64,000 nucleotides of DNA from Viscum album (taxonomy: Eukaryota > Streptophyta > Magnoliopsida > Santalales > Viscaceae), in the NCBI GenBank assembly GCA_963277665.1, contig OY728136.1, positions 1,980,896,576-1,980,960,575 of the forward strand. Direction: 5' to 3'. This document shows, piece by piece, positions 13,500 through 26,785 of the stretch; positions within the stretch are counted from its first letter, which is position 1; every line of letters starts with the position of its first letter. The notes under the pieces are model-generated. The model saw only the letters and a program-made list of their open reading frames with translations. It had not been told where the DNA came from and did no database searches. The position numbers and the translations under genes are program-made.

Positions 13500-15393
13500 C
13501 TCAACCGTGATCACCTCTCAATGGTGCCTCTTGATCATGTTGTTACATTTAACCTTCTTTCTCATCTATTTTTGATCTATCTACCTCCACATTATGGGTT
13601 GACATCTTATCTGTTATGACGTCACTCATCACATGAAAATCATCATCTCTCCCATGATTGATTGGAACCTCTCTATGAATCCTAGTCTATGGAACCTATG
13701 GTTTAATAATTGATGTCTAAACACTTCGACTATCATGAAATTGAATACTGATGCCATCTAAAAACATCTAAAGTCTCAACTCATTGGTGTCTTTGATAAT
13801 CACTAGAAGGTTGTATTAGCTCTATAAAAAGGACTCTACTAGAAAGGCATGCTCTAACACCCTATCATAAGAGGGGATACAAAGGGAAAACCTACATCAT
13901 GTATATCTCTATAGATTCAATGGTAGAACACACTCAACCAAAAATATGATTTATGAATCTTGTTATGGATGTATTTCATGAGGTCTGCAAACATTGATGC
14001 ATACTCATATACTAACATAATTCCCTGTTTATGTACAATAATCTCTAAGATGACCACTAATCATAGATTATCCATGAATTACTCCTATTTAATATATTTC
14101 TCATACATGATATAGGGAATTGTCACCTGATTATGTGTCAACATCAACATAGTGAACAATAATCCTACAAATCCACTAAAAGATCACTTTGAGTGCCACC
14201 ATCTAATCTGTATGGGTTTGTATGAGGTAGAGAAATCAAGCCAGGAACTCTAATGAGTCATATAATATAAGCATGTTTAGATCACCCTTAAACCCAGGTG
14301 GTATATTGTAGTAGGACTCATGATGTGTGCTCAAAACATGTACATAATCATATTATTCAATTGGAATGATATATTTCTCAATGGGAGGTAACTCACAATC
14401 CCATGCTACTAGAGCCATGTATTTTCATTGTTTGATTGGTGTATGTTTCACTTGCTTTCTACATTGAGATAAAACCTCCTGAACAAGCCCCTAAAATGAG
14501 GCCTTACCACTGATTTGATCATAATTATGATATTTTCCTATAATCTTGGTGGTCTATTTATGTGGAAGCATTTAGAAATAGTCAATATTTACTATGGTAA
14601 ATAGAGAATATAGGGGGATCTCACCCAAAAAGACAATGGAAAACATCCTATTCCAATATGATAAATGTACCATTTCATCCCACTCATCAGTACCTTAATG
14701 AACCAAGATAACTAGAAGGTTATAAATATCTTAATGTATGAATATTTTAACCATAGATCCATCACAGGGGTCCCTGAACCAAGAGTAGAACTCAATAAAC
14801 ATAAATATTATTTCACTAATCCCTAACCAATCTTCAAAACTAATCTAGTAGAAAACATCAACCTTGATCAATCCCCTTTAACAACACCACGACATGGACT
14901 GGCCCACCAGGGCCTAGTTGTTCAATGTTAAGCTGAGTGTACCACCATAATAATTACTTTTATAGAATAGGTTATATCGTCTAGCATCTAGTAGACATAT
15001 CACTCATATGGTTTTCCTTAGCCTAACACACTTACAGAAACACACACACTTATCTCTATACACACTAGAGTAATATAGAATGAAAAAAACATGGAAAATA
15101 AATCCATACACATCCTATAATATACAAAAATGAAGTTTGAAAAAACATAGTCATGTAAAGTGGGGGAAATAATAACTCATACACATGTAATTATATCCAC
15201 CTTAAATATAAAAGGTAAATTCATCTTGGAATGGAAAAATCATTCCAACAAAAATCTAGAAACAATAGCTACCAAATTCCACTGAGAACCACCCTCAATA
15301 GGTCTCTCTAGTTCATTATAAAAAATATTTACTTCTATATAAGACATTATATAAGATGTTAGATCCCATAAATGGTTGACAATATACATACCG
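13500..15393 (-). pseudogene. Gag region and leader of element G (poorly preserved)
   Basis: The only segment I can align is at about 14,610-14,710, where the minus strand reads MVHLSYWNRMFSIVFLGEIP; this resembles the gag capsid motif W..F...FL..YFP. The following MLPHK and KYHNYDQIS are compatible with the next capsid helix. The rest has no long open frame and no clear zinc knuckle. The left flank of element F, ATACATACCG (15,384-15,393), might be a trace of the G primer-binding region. Confidence 0.4.
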
Positions 15394-17460
15394 TGTGACA
15401 AACCAGTGGAAGATTATGTCTAAAATGACTCGCAACCCCACCCATGACATGGCCGGAAGGGTATTCCTGATCCCCATAGACTGGAAACTAGTTCATTTGT
15501 ATCAACATTATTGTTATTGGAATGATTTCACCCATGATAAATTACCATAAACAATTATCAAGAATCAAGAATCACATGATAAACAATAACCATATACCAA
15601 AAAAATTTAAATATCAAAAGTCAAATATTTTAAATCAATAAAGAAAAAAAAAATACATCTAATAAGGAGGAGAAAAACTACACTACCATGAACCTCCATG
15701 CATCAAGAGGGAAAACACCCTCAAACCACATCCACCAACACATAAAAGAAGTAGAACACTAGAAACCAAATCCACCGCCACCACCATATAACATGTTTCC
15801 TCAACATGGGTCAGACATAAAAGAATTTACATACACCCAAGGGTGTATGGAGGGTGTGAAGGTATGATCAAACGTGATTTAAAGCACTAGATCCCATGCA
15901 GGGTGTGAGCCAATGCCTAGTTGGATATCACCCAAAAATAATGATTCCATGAAACAAATAAGGAAAATCCCAATTATATTTTTAAAATAAAATAGACAAA
16001 ATATTTTAGATAAAACTTGCATTTAGATTTATAATGAAAATCACATACAACAAAGATCTCATCTGCAATCATATTATTACATCTGAAATACGGGTAATCT
16101 CTAAGTAATTGTTTTTATGGGACCATAGAAACTTCGTATCTTAGTGAACAGGGAATTTAATCAATAACTCAAAGCATCATTGTGCACTAGAAACAAGAGG
16201 GGAACTCATTCCAAGGTCTACTGGTCTTCGACATCATTAATTTCTAGTTACTGTTGTTGTTTCAATCCTGCTAAAGGGAACTAGGGATCAATCCCATTGA
16301 TTCGACTAAATAACTTATCCTAGTTTACTTATCTTGTCAGCTACTATTTCCATTGTGCTCAATTTCCACTTTTATTGTAACATGAACCACTACTTACACA
16401 TTCACACATTACACAATATAAAATGACCAAAAATGACACCACTTTTCTAAACACCGTTTCAAAATTAAAAACATCTATGCCAATCAACCTTTTTCAATAA
16501 AAAATTAAATTTTTAAAACCCTTACACACACATGTTACTTACTTGAGACATCTAAGTAAAAATACCACATCCATATATAAAATCAACCTTCAACCCATAT
16601 TCACACAATAAAACCATTAAAAACATGATTCACACCACACACATAATCCATATCACACATTAAAGAATAAAATCAAGAATAGAAAAATTATATAATAATT
16701 ATAAAACATGGAATCACCTACCTAAATCTTGGAAACTTCAGAATTTTGGGGGGAACCCAAAAATGAATCACAAGGGGAACCTATAATGGAAAGATCATAC
16801 CATAAATAACAAATATTAAACTAAAAGAACCGTGTTTCCAACCACATTAGGGAAACCATCCCACTAGAGAATGAAGAACCCAATATAAGAAAATGAAGGA
16901 ACCAAGGTGTTTGAAGAAATTATGAGAGGATAGGCTTACATGATGATTATTTGAAAATACAAGGCCATATCCACCAAGAAAAGGGGGTATAAGGGAGATA
17001 ATTTGAGAGGAAGGTTCCCCTTGGGTGAAGAAACCCAATGGGGGTTAGTTATGGTGTTTATGTTATTAAAATAGATGAGATTAGATTTTTGGAAATAAAC
17101 ATTTTTATGTTATATAATGGTTTCATGGTTTGGCCACATGATTTAACAAAAAGTGTGGCAACCATGCATCCATATCTATTGAATGTGGAATTAGGTTGTA
17201 TGGATCCCAGGGGAGGCTTCATGCCTATGAAGATGATTGTGCACCCCAGATAGTCAAACGTTCTAGGGTGCATGGTTAGCTACACTATCTCTCTTGGGAT
17301 GGAAAACCATTTCTACTAACCACATTCCAACAATGTGCCACCTAGTGTGGGGTAAAAAAAACCCATTTTTTCAATAAAATACCCAAGAATTATAATGAAC
17401 CTAGATAAGATAAAAATTAAAATGAAAAATACAAAAAAAAAAAAGATAACATATGTGACA
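15394..17460 (-). repeat. 3' LTR of element F (uninterrupted copy)
   Basis: The plus strand begins near TGTGACAAACC and ends ATATGTGACA, so the minus strand starts TGTCACATATG. This copy is the reference that allows the three-piece partner to be put together. Open frames inside it at 17,038-17,273 exist on both strands over the same bases and are not conserved in the partner at 40,280-40,450, so they are chance. Confidence 0.75.
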
Positions 17461-17475
17461 ATTATATCTTCCATG
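17461..17475 (-). other. Purine-rich tract next to the 3' LTR of F
   Basis: The minus strand reads CATGGAAGATATAAT directly before the LTR start TGTCACATATG. It is in the polypurine-tract position, but decayed. Confidence 0.45.
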
Positions 17476-17829
17476 AAAACATTCTGCACATGGAATGTCA
17501 ACTCAAAGTATGATCAGAGAACCAAAACTGGTACTTCTCTTCAAACCAATATTTTAATTCTCATGTTCCATGATCATTTTTACCTTATTTACAAATAGAA
17601 AACCGATTTTATCAATTTCCAATGAAGTACATTCTATTATAAATCCACATTCCATACCAGATGCTCAAAAATAGACAAATCTAGTTCTAACTCCAGCTCC
17701 TCCAAATAAAGCACATGAGACGGTCATGTATTATAGAATTTATGATGAGATACATGTAACATTTCATGAATTGAAAACAACTATTATAGAAAATATAACT
17801 GGTATTCCACCATTCCAACTATCTCGGTA
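17476..17829 (-). pseudogene. C-terminal end of F pol, weakly readable
   Basis: This stretch follows the integrase tail. Minus-strand segments around 17,700-17,830 sit where the linker and chromodomain should be, but unlike in elements A and G I cannot read a chromodomain with confidence. Stops are frequent and no open run is longer than chance. Confidence 0.35.
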
Positions 17830-18760
17830 AGAGAGGAAACACCTCGGTATTAGCTTCCTTTTCTTACCAAGATCATAATGACCCAAATGAGGGTCCACCT
17901 TCGAAAACACCCTATCACCAATAGATAATTCCATGTACTGACATTGCTGATCAGTATATGATTTTTGGAGGATCTATAATGTCAAAAAACACTTATTTAT
18001 CAACGTCAATTTATCTGATGTATCCAACACAAGGCTCAGTCCAAACAATGAGGTCGCACACACCTTAGTCTAACATAGTGGTGACCGACATGGGTAACCA
18101 TAATGATCATCACAGGGATACATTTGGATTTAGGATCCGTAACTATTGTCATATTCACATTCTGCGAACCCAAAGTGGCTATCCCATGAGCCTCCAAATC
18201 TATAAAACATGCATGAAGCATGTCTTATAATATCTAATTCTCCAGATTTTTCTGACCAACCATTTGAGGATATTGTCTTATGATTAACTAGAACTATGAT
18301 CCTATTTCCTTTTGAAGGCCTTTCCGTAATTGAGAGGTAAAATGGGTGTTCCTTTCTAAAATGATCGCAAATGGAAAACCATGAAGCCTTACAGTATCAT
18401 GAACATAAAACCAACCCATTTCCTCTAGTTTGGTTGAATCCATATTCAGAATGAAATGAAATGATTTGTCAAATGCTCAATCACCTACAATATGGCATTC
18501 CTTCCCTAGGGTGTACGAGGTAAGAGAATAATGATGTCTATGGAGACCTTGTACTAGTTTCACTTATGGGTGGGTAAGGGATGAAGCAAAATAGATGGAC
18601 TCTAGTGTTCTTCCATAACATGATGACATGTATCACACCGAGATATAAAATTAGATATATCACATCTCATACCAGGCCACCAGAACAAACGACACCTTTT
18701 ATAGAATATCAGGTTGATCCCAAGATGGATGGACTATTGAGACTGATGGATATTATACAT
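17830..18760 (-). pseudogene. Integrase of element F (unusually readable)
   Basis: From 18,760 down, the minus strand reads GMRCDISNFISRCDTCHH, which keeps both cysteines of the HHCC zinc-binding end. Then come LLPRTP, VRLHGFPFAIILERNTHF (the second catalytic Asp block, Asp lost) and LRKGLQKEI. At about 18,120-18,200 it reads GGSWDSHFGFAECEYDNSYG, then YPCRSPLC. Positions 17,841-17,968 are open for 41 codons with no stop and include ELSIGDRVFSKV and LGKKRKLIPR, the GPY/F-like module that binds DNA. It is inactive because catalytic residues are lost and frames shift. It is better preserved than gag of the same element. Confidence 0.85.
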
Positions 18761-19059
18761 CACCAACTTCTAAAACATGGAAACACTACACATACCATGG
18801 ATCAAATAACCCCATCTAAAGACAATGACCATTCACTAGTAACCTCCCAACCATTTTAGAGTTTCCTAAACTAATAATACCAGTCAGCAATAGTCTTCTT
18901 TGGCTGAATCATACTTATAATGGAGGGATCCATATGAAAACAATCCAAAAAATCACCTTTGATGTGATCCCGTATCTTTATATTCATCTAGGAAAAATAA
19001 CCAACAATGTCCATTCATCACTGGATTCTTTTTCAGAATGCACTTACACATTCTATCAA

Positions 19060-19440
19060 AAATAATCTGCAACTAAATTAAATTTTTCTTTGATAATACT
19101 TGATATCAAAATCAAAACCCTATAGTTTCCCGACTGAATTATTCTTCCTTAGATTCATATCATTTTAGGATAAATTGTCGGCCAATATATTCTAATCCAA
19201 TTAGACCAAAAAATTCTCCCCAAAGAGAAAATTATAGCACGTCTTCACGGCATGCATCACTGCTGATAAATCTAGATCATCGGTTGGGGAATTATTCTCA
19301 TGTGGTTAGATCCAAAGAGAACTATATGCCACCACACGATCATCCTATATCATCATACACCCAAGGACCATATATGATGAATCAAATTTGACCAAGTATC
19401 CCTTTCTTGATTCCATAAAGATAATAATCGGGGTCGTGGT
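19060..19440 (-). pseudogene. RNase H of element F (broken)
   Basis: The minus strand reads DDRVVAYSSLWI, a stop, PHENNSPTDDLDLSAV, MHAVKTCYNFLFGENFLV, then after stops NDMNLRKNN and FDFDIKYYQRKI. These are the consecutive blocks of the Gypsy RNase H domain (the AYASRQL, HE.NYPTHDLEL and YL.G blocks of the family). The upstream half near 19,440 is faint. Only single stops separate long matching runs, so the frame is mostly unshifted here. Confidence 0.8.
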
Positions 19441-19559
19441 CTACTCTTTCTTAAGATTCCCAAAGTATTATTGTCACTCAATAATCCATTAAAAAATTTA
19501 AACATTCACGGTAAGCAACATAATGGGTGATGAAATTAGATATAAATAAATAGTTAACC

Positions 19560-20330
19560 ACCTATAATACCCTTCAAGGAAACAAATTCTCTTAAATTAA
19601 AAGACATTCATCAGTTTCTCCAATGAAATCACTGAATTGATCTTCTCATGGTCCACCAAAACACTTTGTTCTGAGATCACATGACCAAAAATATTTACCT
19701 CCCTGATCGAGAAGGTTCACTAAGAAAGACTATAATTGAAGAAATGATCTCAAATAGTGACCAAACTAGTCCTAAAATTCCTCTCATGCTCTTCTGTAGT
19801 CTCAGAGTTGACTAAAATGTCATCCAAAAACACCATAATAAAAGAGTCAACGTACCGATGGAACACCCTATTCATGATCTCCATGAAGATAGATAGAGGA
19901 TTTTTTTCACCCAAATAGCATGAAAAATACTCAAAGTGGTTTACCTATTTTAGAAGGATTTTTTTTCAAGACATCAACCACTAAGACTCTTAACTAGGGA
20001 TAACCAATACACAAATCAATCTTGGAAAACCAAATTTCCCCCTTGAGATGATAGAAAATTCCATCAGGGAATGAAAATGGATATTTGTTCTTAATTGTTA
20101 ACTTATTCATATTATGGTCATTGATACATAAAAATAGAAATATGTATCAGTCTTCTTAGAAAATTGATCTTGGATGGACAATGGTAAGATTCTTGGGTGA
20201 ATGATTCATTTAGATTCAAAATAGTTCAAAGTTAAATTTAATTTCGTTAACTTATTGGGGGATATACGGTATAAGTAATGAGATATCATCTATGGTTGCA
20301 TGTCAAAATTGATGGTGAACTCCATGTCGT
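19560..20330 (-). pseudogene. Reverse transcriptase of element F (broken, active-site box kept)
   Basis: At 19,740-19,940 the minus strand reads FMEIMNRVFHRYVDSF and MVFLDDILVNSETTEEHE; the box FLDD at 19,819-19,830 keeps both catalytic aspartates. Downstream, VNIFGHVISEQSVLVDHEKI marks the thumb region. The N-terminal RT half (about 19,940-20,330) is more decayed. A stop and a frame change follow the active-site block, so no complete domain can be made. Confidence 0.85.
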
Positions 20331-20499
20331 GATCTAGAAGAAAACCTGAGAAGTCCTATGGAAATACCTCTGGGAATTCATCCACTAAGGAGGCAATCCA
20401 CACAAAAAGCCTTATTCATAATCCAATTGTATGAGAGATGTGATCTAGAAAACAAGAGTACCCAACAATGGATGTAAAGTTCCATAAAATCCTAATAGA

Positions 20500-20780
20500 G
20501 GATCTCATTCACCTTGGAATACATGAACATAGTCATCAGGTTCTATATATCACCCTCACTGATGATTGTAGTTTATGTGCATCTAAAAATGAACCATCTA
20601 ATCCATATTGAGGATCATATCAATGTGATTCATTTCTAATAACAGTAAATACCATTCCATCATGACACTAGGCATGGTTATTATGCATGAGAGGCACCTG
20701 AAACCATTCTCCCACTTCTTACCAAGTGGAATCCCCAACCTCATTGCATACAACATGAGATCATTTGAAACTTCATCAAA
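20500..20780 (-). pseudogene. Aspartic protease C-terminal part of element F
   Basis: An open run of about 60 codons on the minus strand ends in HIDMILNMD followed by a stop and MVHF; this fits the family's DVILGMDWL segment. The preceding segment MRLGIPLGKKWENGFRCLSC has the length and place of the retropepsin body. The N-terminal DSG triad is not seen clearly. Confidence 0.6.
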
Positions 20781-21199
20781 TCCTCAAGATGGAAAAAAAA
20801 TAAAGGAAACATAGGGACATGTTTAAAATTGAATAGACAATATAGATGATGCAATAAGAATCTTACCTCAAACCATTATAGGTCCTACATAATATTCTAA
20901 TGGTTCTTGATGATGATCATGTAGATTCATCATCTCTACCTGATCCTGGGAATGATCATTGATCTAAGGCTCTTTCTTAAGATTTCCCCATCGAGAAGTA
21001 GATCCATACCTTCCACTATGACCACCAAATTGAGACCCCAATTCCATGTATGATTTGGACTAAAAATACATTCCCCTAGACGATATAGAAACTATACCAC
21101 ATTTATATTGGCATTACACTTTTCAAAAACCTATGAATGTTTCCCATAGTTACTCACTAATGGAATGTTCTGGGTGGAGATGAGCACATTGACTACATA

Positions 21200-21790
21200 T
21201 GGCATTATTTCCTACATTGATGAAAAAATGTTTATCGGGAACCCAAAGTCTTATATAGAGGAGTTTAGGAATGACATATTATGCTAACACCAACCAAGTT
21301 CTTCTGATCATCTCGCTTCCTCTACTTTTCAGAAAAACTATAACAGCCTTGTCCCACTACTGAAACAGCTCTCGAAGAACCTGACATTCCAGTGTAGTAA
21401 ATCAACATCACCAAAGCATGGTCAACCACCTCAGCCTATATATTTAAATTGAAAAACAATAATTGTTATTAGATATCTAGATGTGATCCCATTTCAAACT
21501 ATTATTCCATTAACTTCTCATTTGATACTAACATGGGTGATAAATAGACTAACTCAGCAAAGTTGTTGGAATACTCAAAGACAGTCTGATCCCTCGGGTG
21601 GAGATCCAAAAACTCCTAGATAGTATCGATGTCTAAGGTATATAGACAATACTACTTCTTAAATACGACCATTAAATCCTTCAAACCCATCTTATTGATC
21701 CTAGTGTCTTGGAAAACTGATATTTAACACATTCGATAGGGACCTTCCAACAGAAATAAAGAAAACATCACCTTAAATTCCCCCAAAGTG
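21200..21790 (-). pseudogene. Gag capsid region of element F (broken)
   Basis: The minus strand reads EFLDLHPRDQTVFEYSNNF then AELVYLSPMLVSNEKLME, and after stops FEMGSHLDI and AEVVDHALVM. This is the second half of the retrotransposon gag domain (PF03732 type), where the family has EFL.L.QG..TV.EY...F. A cysteine-bearing segment near 21,200 (VGNNAICSQC) may be the remains of the CCHC knuckle. 20,780-21,200 has no readable motif. Confidence 0.75.
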
Positions 21791-22434
21791 TCAAGAAACC
21801 CAGAAAATGATTTGATTTTCTCAATCCAATAATTGGATTACTGGGGATAGATGCTACCATGAAATTTAAGAGGCTGGTTCTTGTGAAAATATATATCTTT
21901 GTTCCTTTATCAGACCTATTTCATCTTCCCATACATGAGAAAGACTATATCCACCTCTGTAACCCAACACACAGATAGGTTGTACCACAACTTCCTATAT
22001 ATTGATAAACTGGTGAGAGGGAACACTCTCTGGAATCTTCCAATAATTTCACTGGAAGTATCCTGGGAGGAAGAATTCTATAACAATGGAAAAACACAAT
22101 GAAAATATCGACACAATCATCAATATAACATTCATAAAATTTTCAACAACAACAACTGATTCCAAACACTTCTATAGATCCAAAAACCCTAAAAACTAAA
22201 TAAAAATCCAAACCACTTCTCACCCACCCTATGTCCATGCACAATAAATAGTATGTACATCTCACCTGGTGGAGAAGTAAAATTAAATCATAACTTCCCA
22301 TGTTGATCCAAGGTCTGTCATGAGGTTTGTTGTCCTAACACCCCACTCACTACCAAAACCTCAAACCTTGATAGTCCTAGATTCATTCTACTTGGACTCC
22401 CCCAAATAAAATTAATCAAAGAAATGGTGGCCCA

Positions 22435-22446
22435 CCTATGATACCA
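22435..22446 (-). other. Primer-binding site of element F (initiator tRNA-Met type)
   Basis: The plus-strand bases CCTATGATACCA match 10 of 12 positions of the usual complement GCTCTGATACCA. Three bases separate it from the 5' LTR start at 22,450. The same 3-base spacing is found in elements D and E. 21,790-22,434 upstream is untranslated leader with no motif I can name. Confidence 0.75.
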
Positions 22447-22449
22447 TTT

Positions 22450-22837
22450 TTTCAAGAACTGACCTAGGTTTCCATCCAACTCGACACTCGACCCGTGAAA
22501 AGTTCTAAAAGGAGTTCATGATCCCAATGGGTAGGCAACTAGTGCCTAGGTATCAACATTACACATTTGGAAACAATTTCAACCAAATTAAATTAACAAA
22601 AAAATAACATTAATCATCAATCCCATGATAATCGATAAGCATATCCAAAATAAATACAACATTCATAAGTTAAACATTTTATATCTTAAAAAAACAGAAA
22701 AAATCAAATATTGAGGGAAATAACTACACTACCATGATTCTCCATGCACTATGAGGTATAACCCCCTCATTTTACATAGACCAACTCCTGATTGAAGGGA
22801 AACACTAAAAAATGGATATGACATCACCACTATATAA
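22450..22837 (-). repeat. 5' LTR of F, piece 1 (U5 side)
   Basis: It lines up with 15,394-15,790 of the whole copy; both carry ACTACACTACCATGA (15,687 and 22,724) and TATCAACATTA (15,499 and 22,550). It stops at 22,837 where insertion H begins. Confidence 0.75.
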
Positions 22838-24539
22838 TGTAACACCCAAAGATTTTGTGAATTTTCTTTCCAACCAATATAACGTTTTTGATGATTTCCA
22901 TTTCATGCAACACTAAATATAGTTTTAAAAAATATTAAAGAACTATTTTTAGTTTGCATGTTGTACATGAAAATATTATATTATCTAGTCGTGCATGCAT
23001 CACTATGTTTCTGTAATATCACAGAAAATAATTATTCCCTAAGATAGCTTGTGTTACACGGATGGATAAGTTTTTCCCAAACTACAATATACTATTAATA
23101 TGATTATTTAAATATTATTATAGCTGCCACATAGCTGTTGGAATAGAAGTTATGAATCAGATTAACTATATTTTGAAATTATGATCTAACATTTTATATA
23201 AAAATAATTCCCATTTCATCATTTGATATGAGTGAATTTTTTAACTATTTGAAAAGAAAGAAATTAATTTTTAATGAAAAAAATATTTCATTATACAAAC
23301 TTGATTTTATCTCAATGAATTAAACAAAAATATTATGATGAAAATTTAAAATAATATTTTTATATAATATAATCAGAAAATATTTTTGACACTCATGAAA
23401 TAGATTAGATAGTTTTAAGGTAAGAATATGTTAATTTTATGAATACAATGATGTATTTTCTCAAAAAGATAATTTTACCACCCCATAATAGTGAACCCAT
23501 TTTAAATATGATTTATGAAAACTTAATAATTTTTATTTGAAAAATATACTTCATTTTTTAAATGAGTACATAAAAATTAGAGTTGGGTTATTTTTAATAT
23601 ATTTTTTTGTAATATTTCATTTTTTGATAATTTTTTAATAACACTAAACATTAATTTAAAATTTATTTTTCATATATTTTATTTATATAGTTAATTTTAA
23701 TTTTAATTTGTTTATAGATTTTAATTTTAAAAATTATAAATAAATAAATTAAATTTATTTTATTGGAACCAATTTCACTTTAAAATTGGATATAAAATGT
23801 TAACAAACTTTTGAAAAAAAAATTACTTTAAAAACATGATGTCTCATCCCATCTGCATTATTAAATTTTCATTAATTTCTTCCACTTCATTGAATATAAT
23901 TTGGAAAAATGGATTCAATACTTTTGATAAACAAAATTTAAAATTTATAATATGATCAAATGTCATTTTAACTAAACAGATTAGAAAAGGTTATTAAAAT
24001 TAAAAATACTAATCAAGAGAAAAATTAGCTTAACAACGGATTAAACATAAATCATAATGAAATAAATGTAAAAGACACCTTTAAAAAATACATTAGATGA
24101 AAATATTTCGATTATATGTTTTTAGGCGTAGAATTTTATGTGTTAGCCGGATAATTATGTTTTTTGCATGTTACAAGTGCTTGTTTTAAGATTAATATCA
24201 AACACACAATTGTTTTTTATTCTATGAATTATATATCATATTTATAATTCATATGGATTATATTTCCTAATAAATAATACCTTAATTTATTCATAATGGT
24301 AAAATTACATAGGTTGGAAAACTAGTTGCCTAAATAAAAAACCAAAAGAAAAAATATTATGAAACATAAAGAATGAGGAACAAAATTTTAAATAAACTCA
24401 TATTTTTGGGTTTTAGAGATTTATTACATCATAGATTAATATTAATCAATTATTTTCTCATTTTTTAAGTACATTATTTAAGGGATACCTTTCATTAGTG
24501 CTTACCTTTTTGTATTTACAAGAATGTCAATCCTCATCC

Positions 24540-24549
24540 AATATAAAAA
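24540..24549 (+). promoter_or_regulatory. TATA-like box inside H
   Basis: ATATAAAAAG on the plus strand stands at the start of a locally C-rich, less AT-rich tract (24,500-24,790). That pattern is what a transcription start in an LTR often looks like. No partner copy is available to test conservation. Confidence 0.3.
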
Positions 24550-25976
24550 GGAATCCAATATTCCAATTCCCACACATACCAAGAAGTTTATTCTCATCCA
24601 ATCTCTTAAAGATAGTCTTCCAACATACTAACCTTCTTCCAAAAACCTCCCTTTGGGAAAAACTCCATCAAATAAACCCCATTGGTGAAAACCAAAAGGA
24701 GTTACCTAGAGAAAAGTTAACATCAATCTTCATGCTCCTTTGTTTTATTTTCATTCTCAATCACCTAAATTTTTTTTACATGATTCTATAATAACCTAAA
24801 TATCCGAAATATATTGATATTTTGATATTGTATGGGCTATAACTACACTCACACCAACTTCCATCTAATAGATAACTAACTTACCCTTCACGTTTACATA
24901 GAACTACCACATCACAAAATGATGTTGTTCATTTTTTCATTACCACCAATCATGGTATGAAATTATGATATAAACTCTATTATTATATTATATATATTAT
25001 ATATTTATACATTTATAATGGTTATATAAAACATACATTCATTCATTCCAATTTTTGTAAATACAATAATTTTTTTTGTGATGTGTGGACTATTGCCTCC
25101 TTAAAAAGATATGATTCATTCAAATTCTACATGGAATGTATTAAAGAAAATTTTGATTAAATTATATTATATATATGAAATAATAATTATAATGAAACTA
25201 TATAATATATATTCATTGACTTAATTTATTTCACTATGGGAAAAAATAACATTCATGTATACGTATAACCTACTATCTCAATGAACTATGCATTATATTT
25301 CATTTGTCTATATTATACATATCATTATAAATATACATATGGTAAATATAAATTATAATTTTATCATGGTTTTTATTCTGGAAAACATAATATATGTAAG
25401 AGGAAAAAAATATATCAAATTAAATCATGTGAATAACATAATAGATATTACCCCAAACACAACCTTAACATGGAAGTGTTAATAAGAGGTTAATATAAAT
25501 CCATATATGGTATTAGATATAAAAATATGGTTCTATGTTATATTTATAATGATCATATATTTATTATATATGAGTTTTTAATGAGTATGAAGAGAGGGAA
25601 TACATAAGTTATGGGGATTTCATGTCTCACTTTAATTTTTTTTAGATTTATTCCTTATCCACCACTAATTTCACATGTGTGGGATATATACTTCCCATGA
25701 ATATAGTATATAATTTTTATCCATAAATTTATTGGTATATAAATATCCCTTTGATGATATCTCTTTAATGGGGTTTTGTTTCAAAAGTTTCCAAATCCAT
25801 AATGTAGTTTTGTCTAAATTTTCTATCTTTGAATGAGATTTCGTGAACTTAAAAATACAATGTTTTCAAAAAACAAATTAGCATTTTTAATTTATGTTCA
25901 CTTTCAAAGAAAAATTATTTTAATTTTTTTTCAATATTACATTATAAATTTTTAATGTATTTTTAAATAAATTGAT

Positions 25977-26085
25977 TTGAAAAATGTTTCACGCTTCCTT
26001 TTCAAAGAAATGATTTTCAAAAATGTTTTCAAGCTTTCTTTTCATAGAAATGGTTGTATAAATTCTTTCAAGCACCCATTTTCTG
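25977..26085. repeat. 39-bp tandem repeat, about 2.7 units
   Basis: Units start at 25,977 and 26,016, with a partial unit from 26,055. Shared core: AAAATGTTT(C/T), then CTT(C/T)CTTTTCA.AGAAATG. The units differ at several positions, so the duplication is old. Confidence 0.75.
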
Positions 26086-26569
26086 ATTTAAAATATAAAG
26101 GTTTTCCAATGGATAAAACAAAATTTAAAAAAATTTAATTATGAATGAATATTTTACTCAATAAATGTTTTTAAAAGGATCTTTCTAAATTATTTTCCAT
26201 CTATGATGACATATGTTGGTGTTACTCATTCATATTTGTGAAATTATTCAATGTTTCCATTCATATTATTTCACTGAATGTATTTTTTTGATTGAATTAT
26301 TTTTATAAAACTCATTTCTCTTTAACATGTTATATTCTAATGAATCCCACTTATTTTTATGGGTTGTGATTTGGAAAAAATATTATAGAAACATTTTTTT
26401 GACAAGATAATTTTTGAATACATGTTTATAACACCCATTTCATTTCATGGGTTATTATATGATTTTTTATTATTTTTTAGAACATGATTGTATAATTTAG
26501 TTATGATATGTGAGAACCATATATCTTCCTATAATGTATTGGGTAATTATAAGTAGTATATGAGATTAA

Positions 26570-26785
26570 TGGGAACATGAGTAGTGAGCCCATGCCCAAA
26601 AACTAGAGGGTAAACGGGCTATAATCGAAGAGAGAGTGAAAAGAGTGTACATGTTTTGTATCCCAAGACAACAAATAAGAGGCTACATGGGTTGTAGCCC
26701 AATCTAAAAAACAAGAGGGTGCATGAGTAGTTATCCATATCCCAAAGTAGGTACATGGGTTTTATCCCAATACTAAAATTTTATA
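26570..26785. repeat. 36-bp minisatellite, about six units
   Basis: Units of about 36 bp begin near 26,642, 26,678, 26,714 and 26,749, with two more degenerate ones before them. The core is AGAGG(G/C)TACATGGGTTGTA followed by (T/G)CCCAA and an A-rich spacer. It lies in the last 750 bp of H. Confidence 0.8.

Noticed and set aside
17038..17273. Open frames of 71 codons on both strands over the same bases
   Set aside because: They are LTR sequence of F, not kept in the partner at 40,260-40,480.
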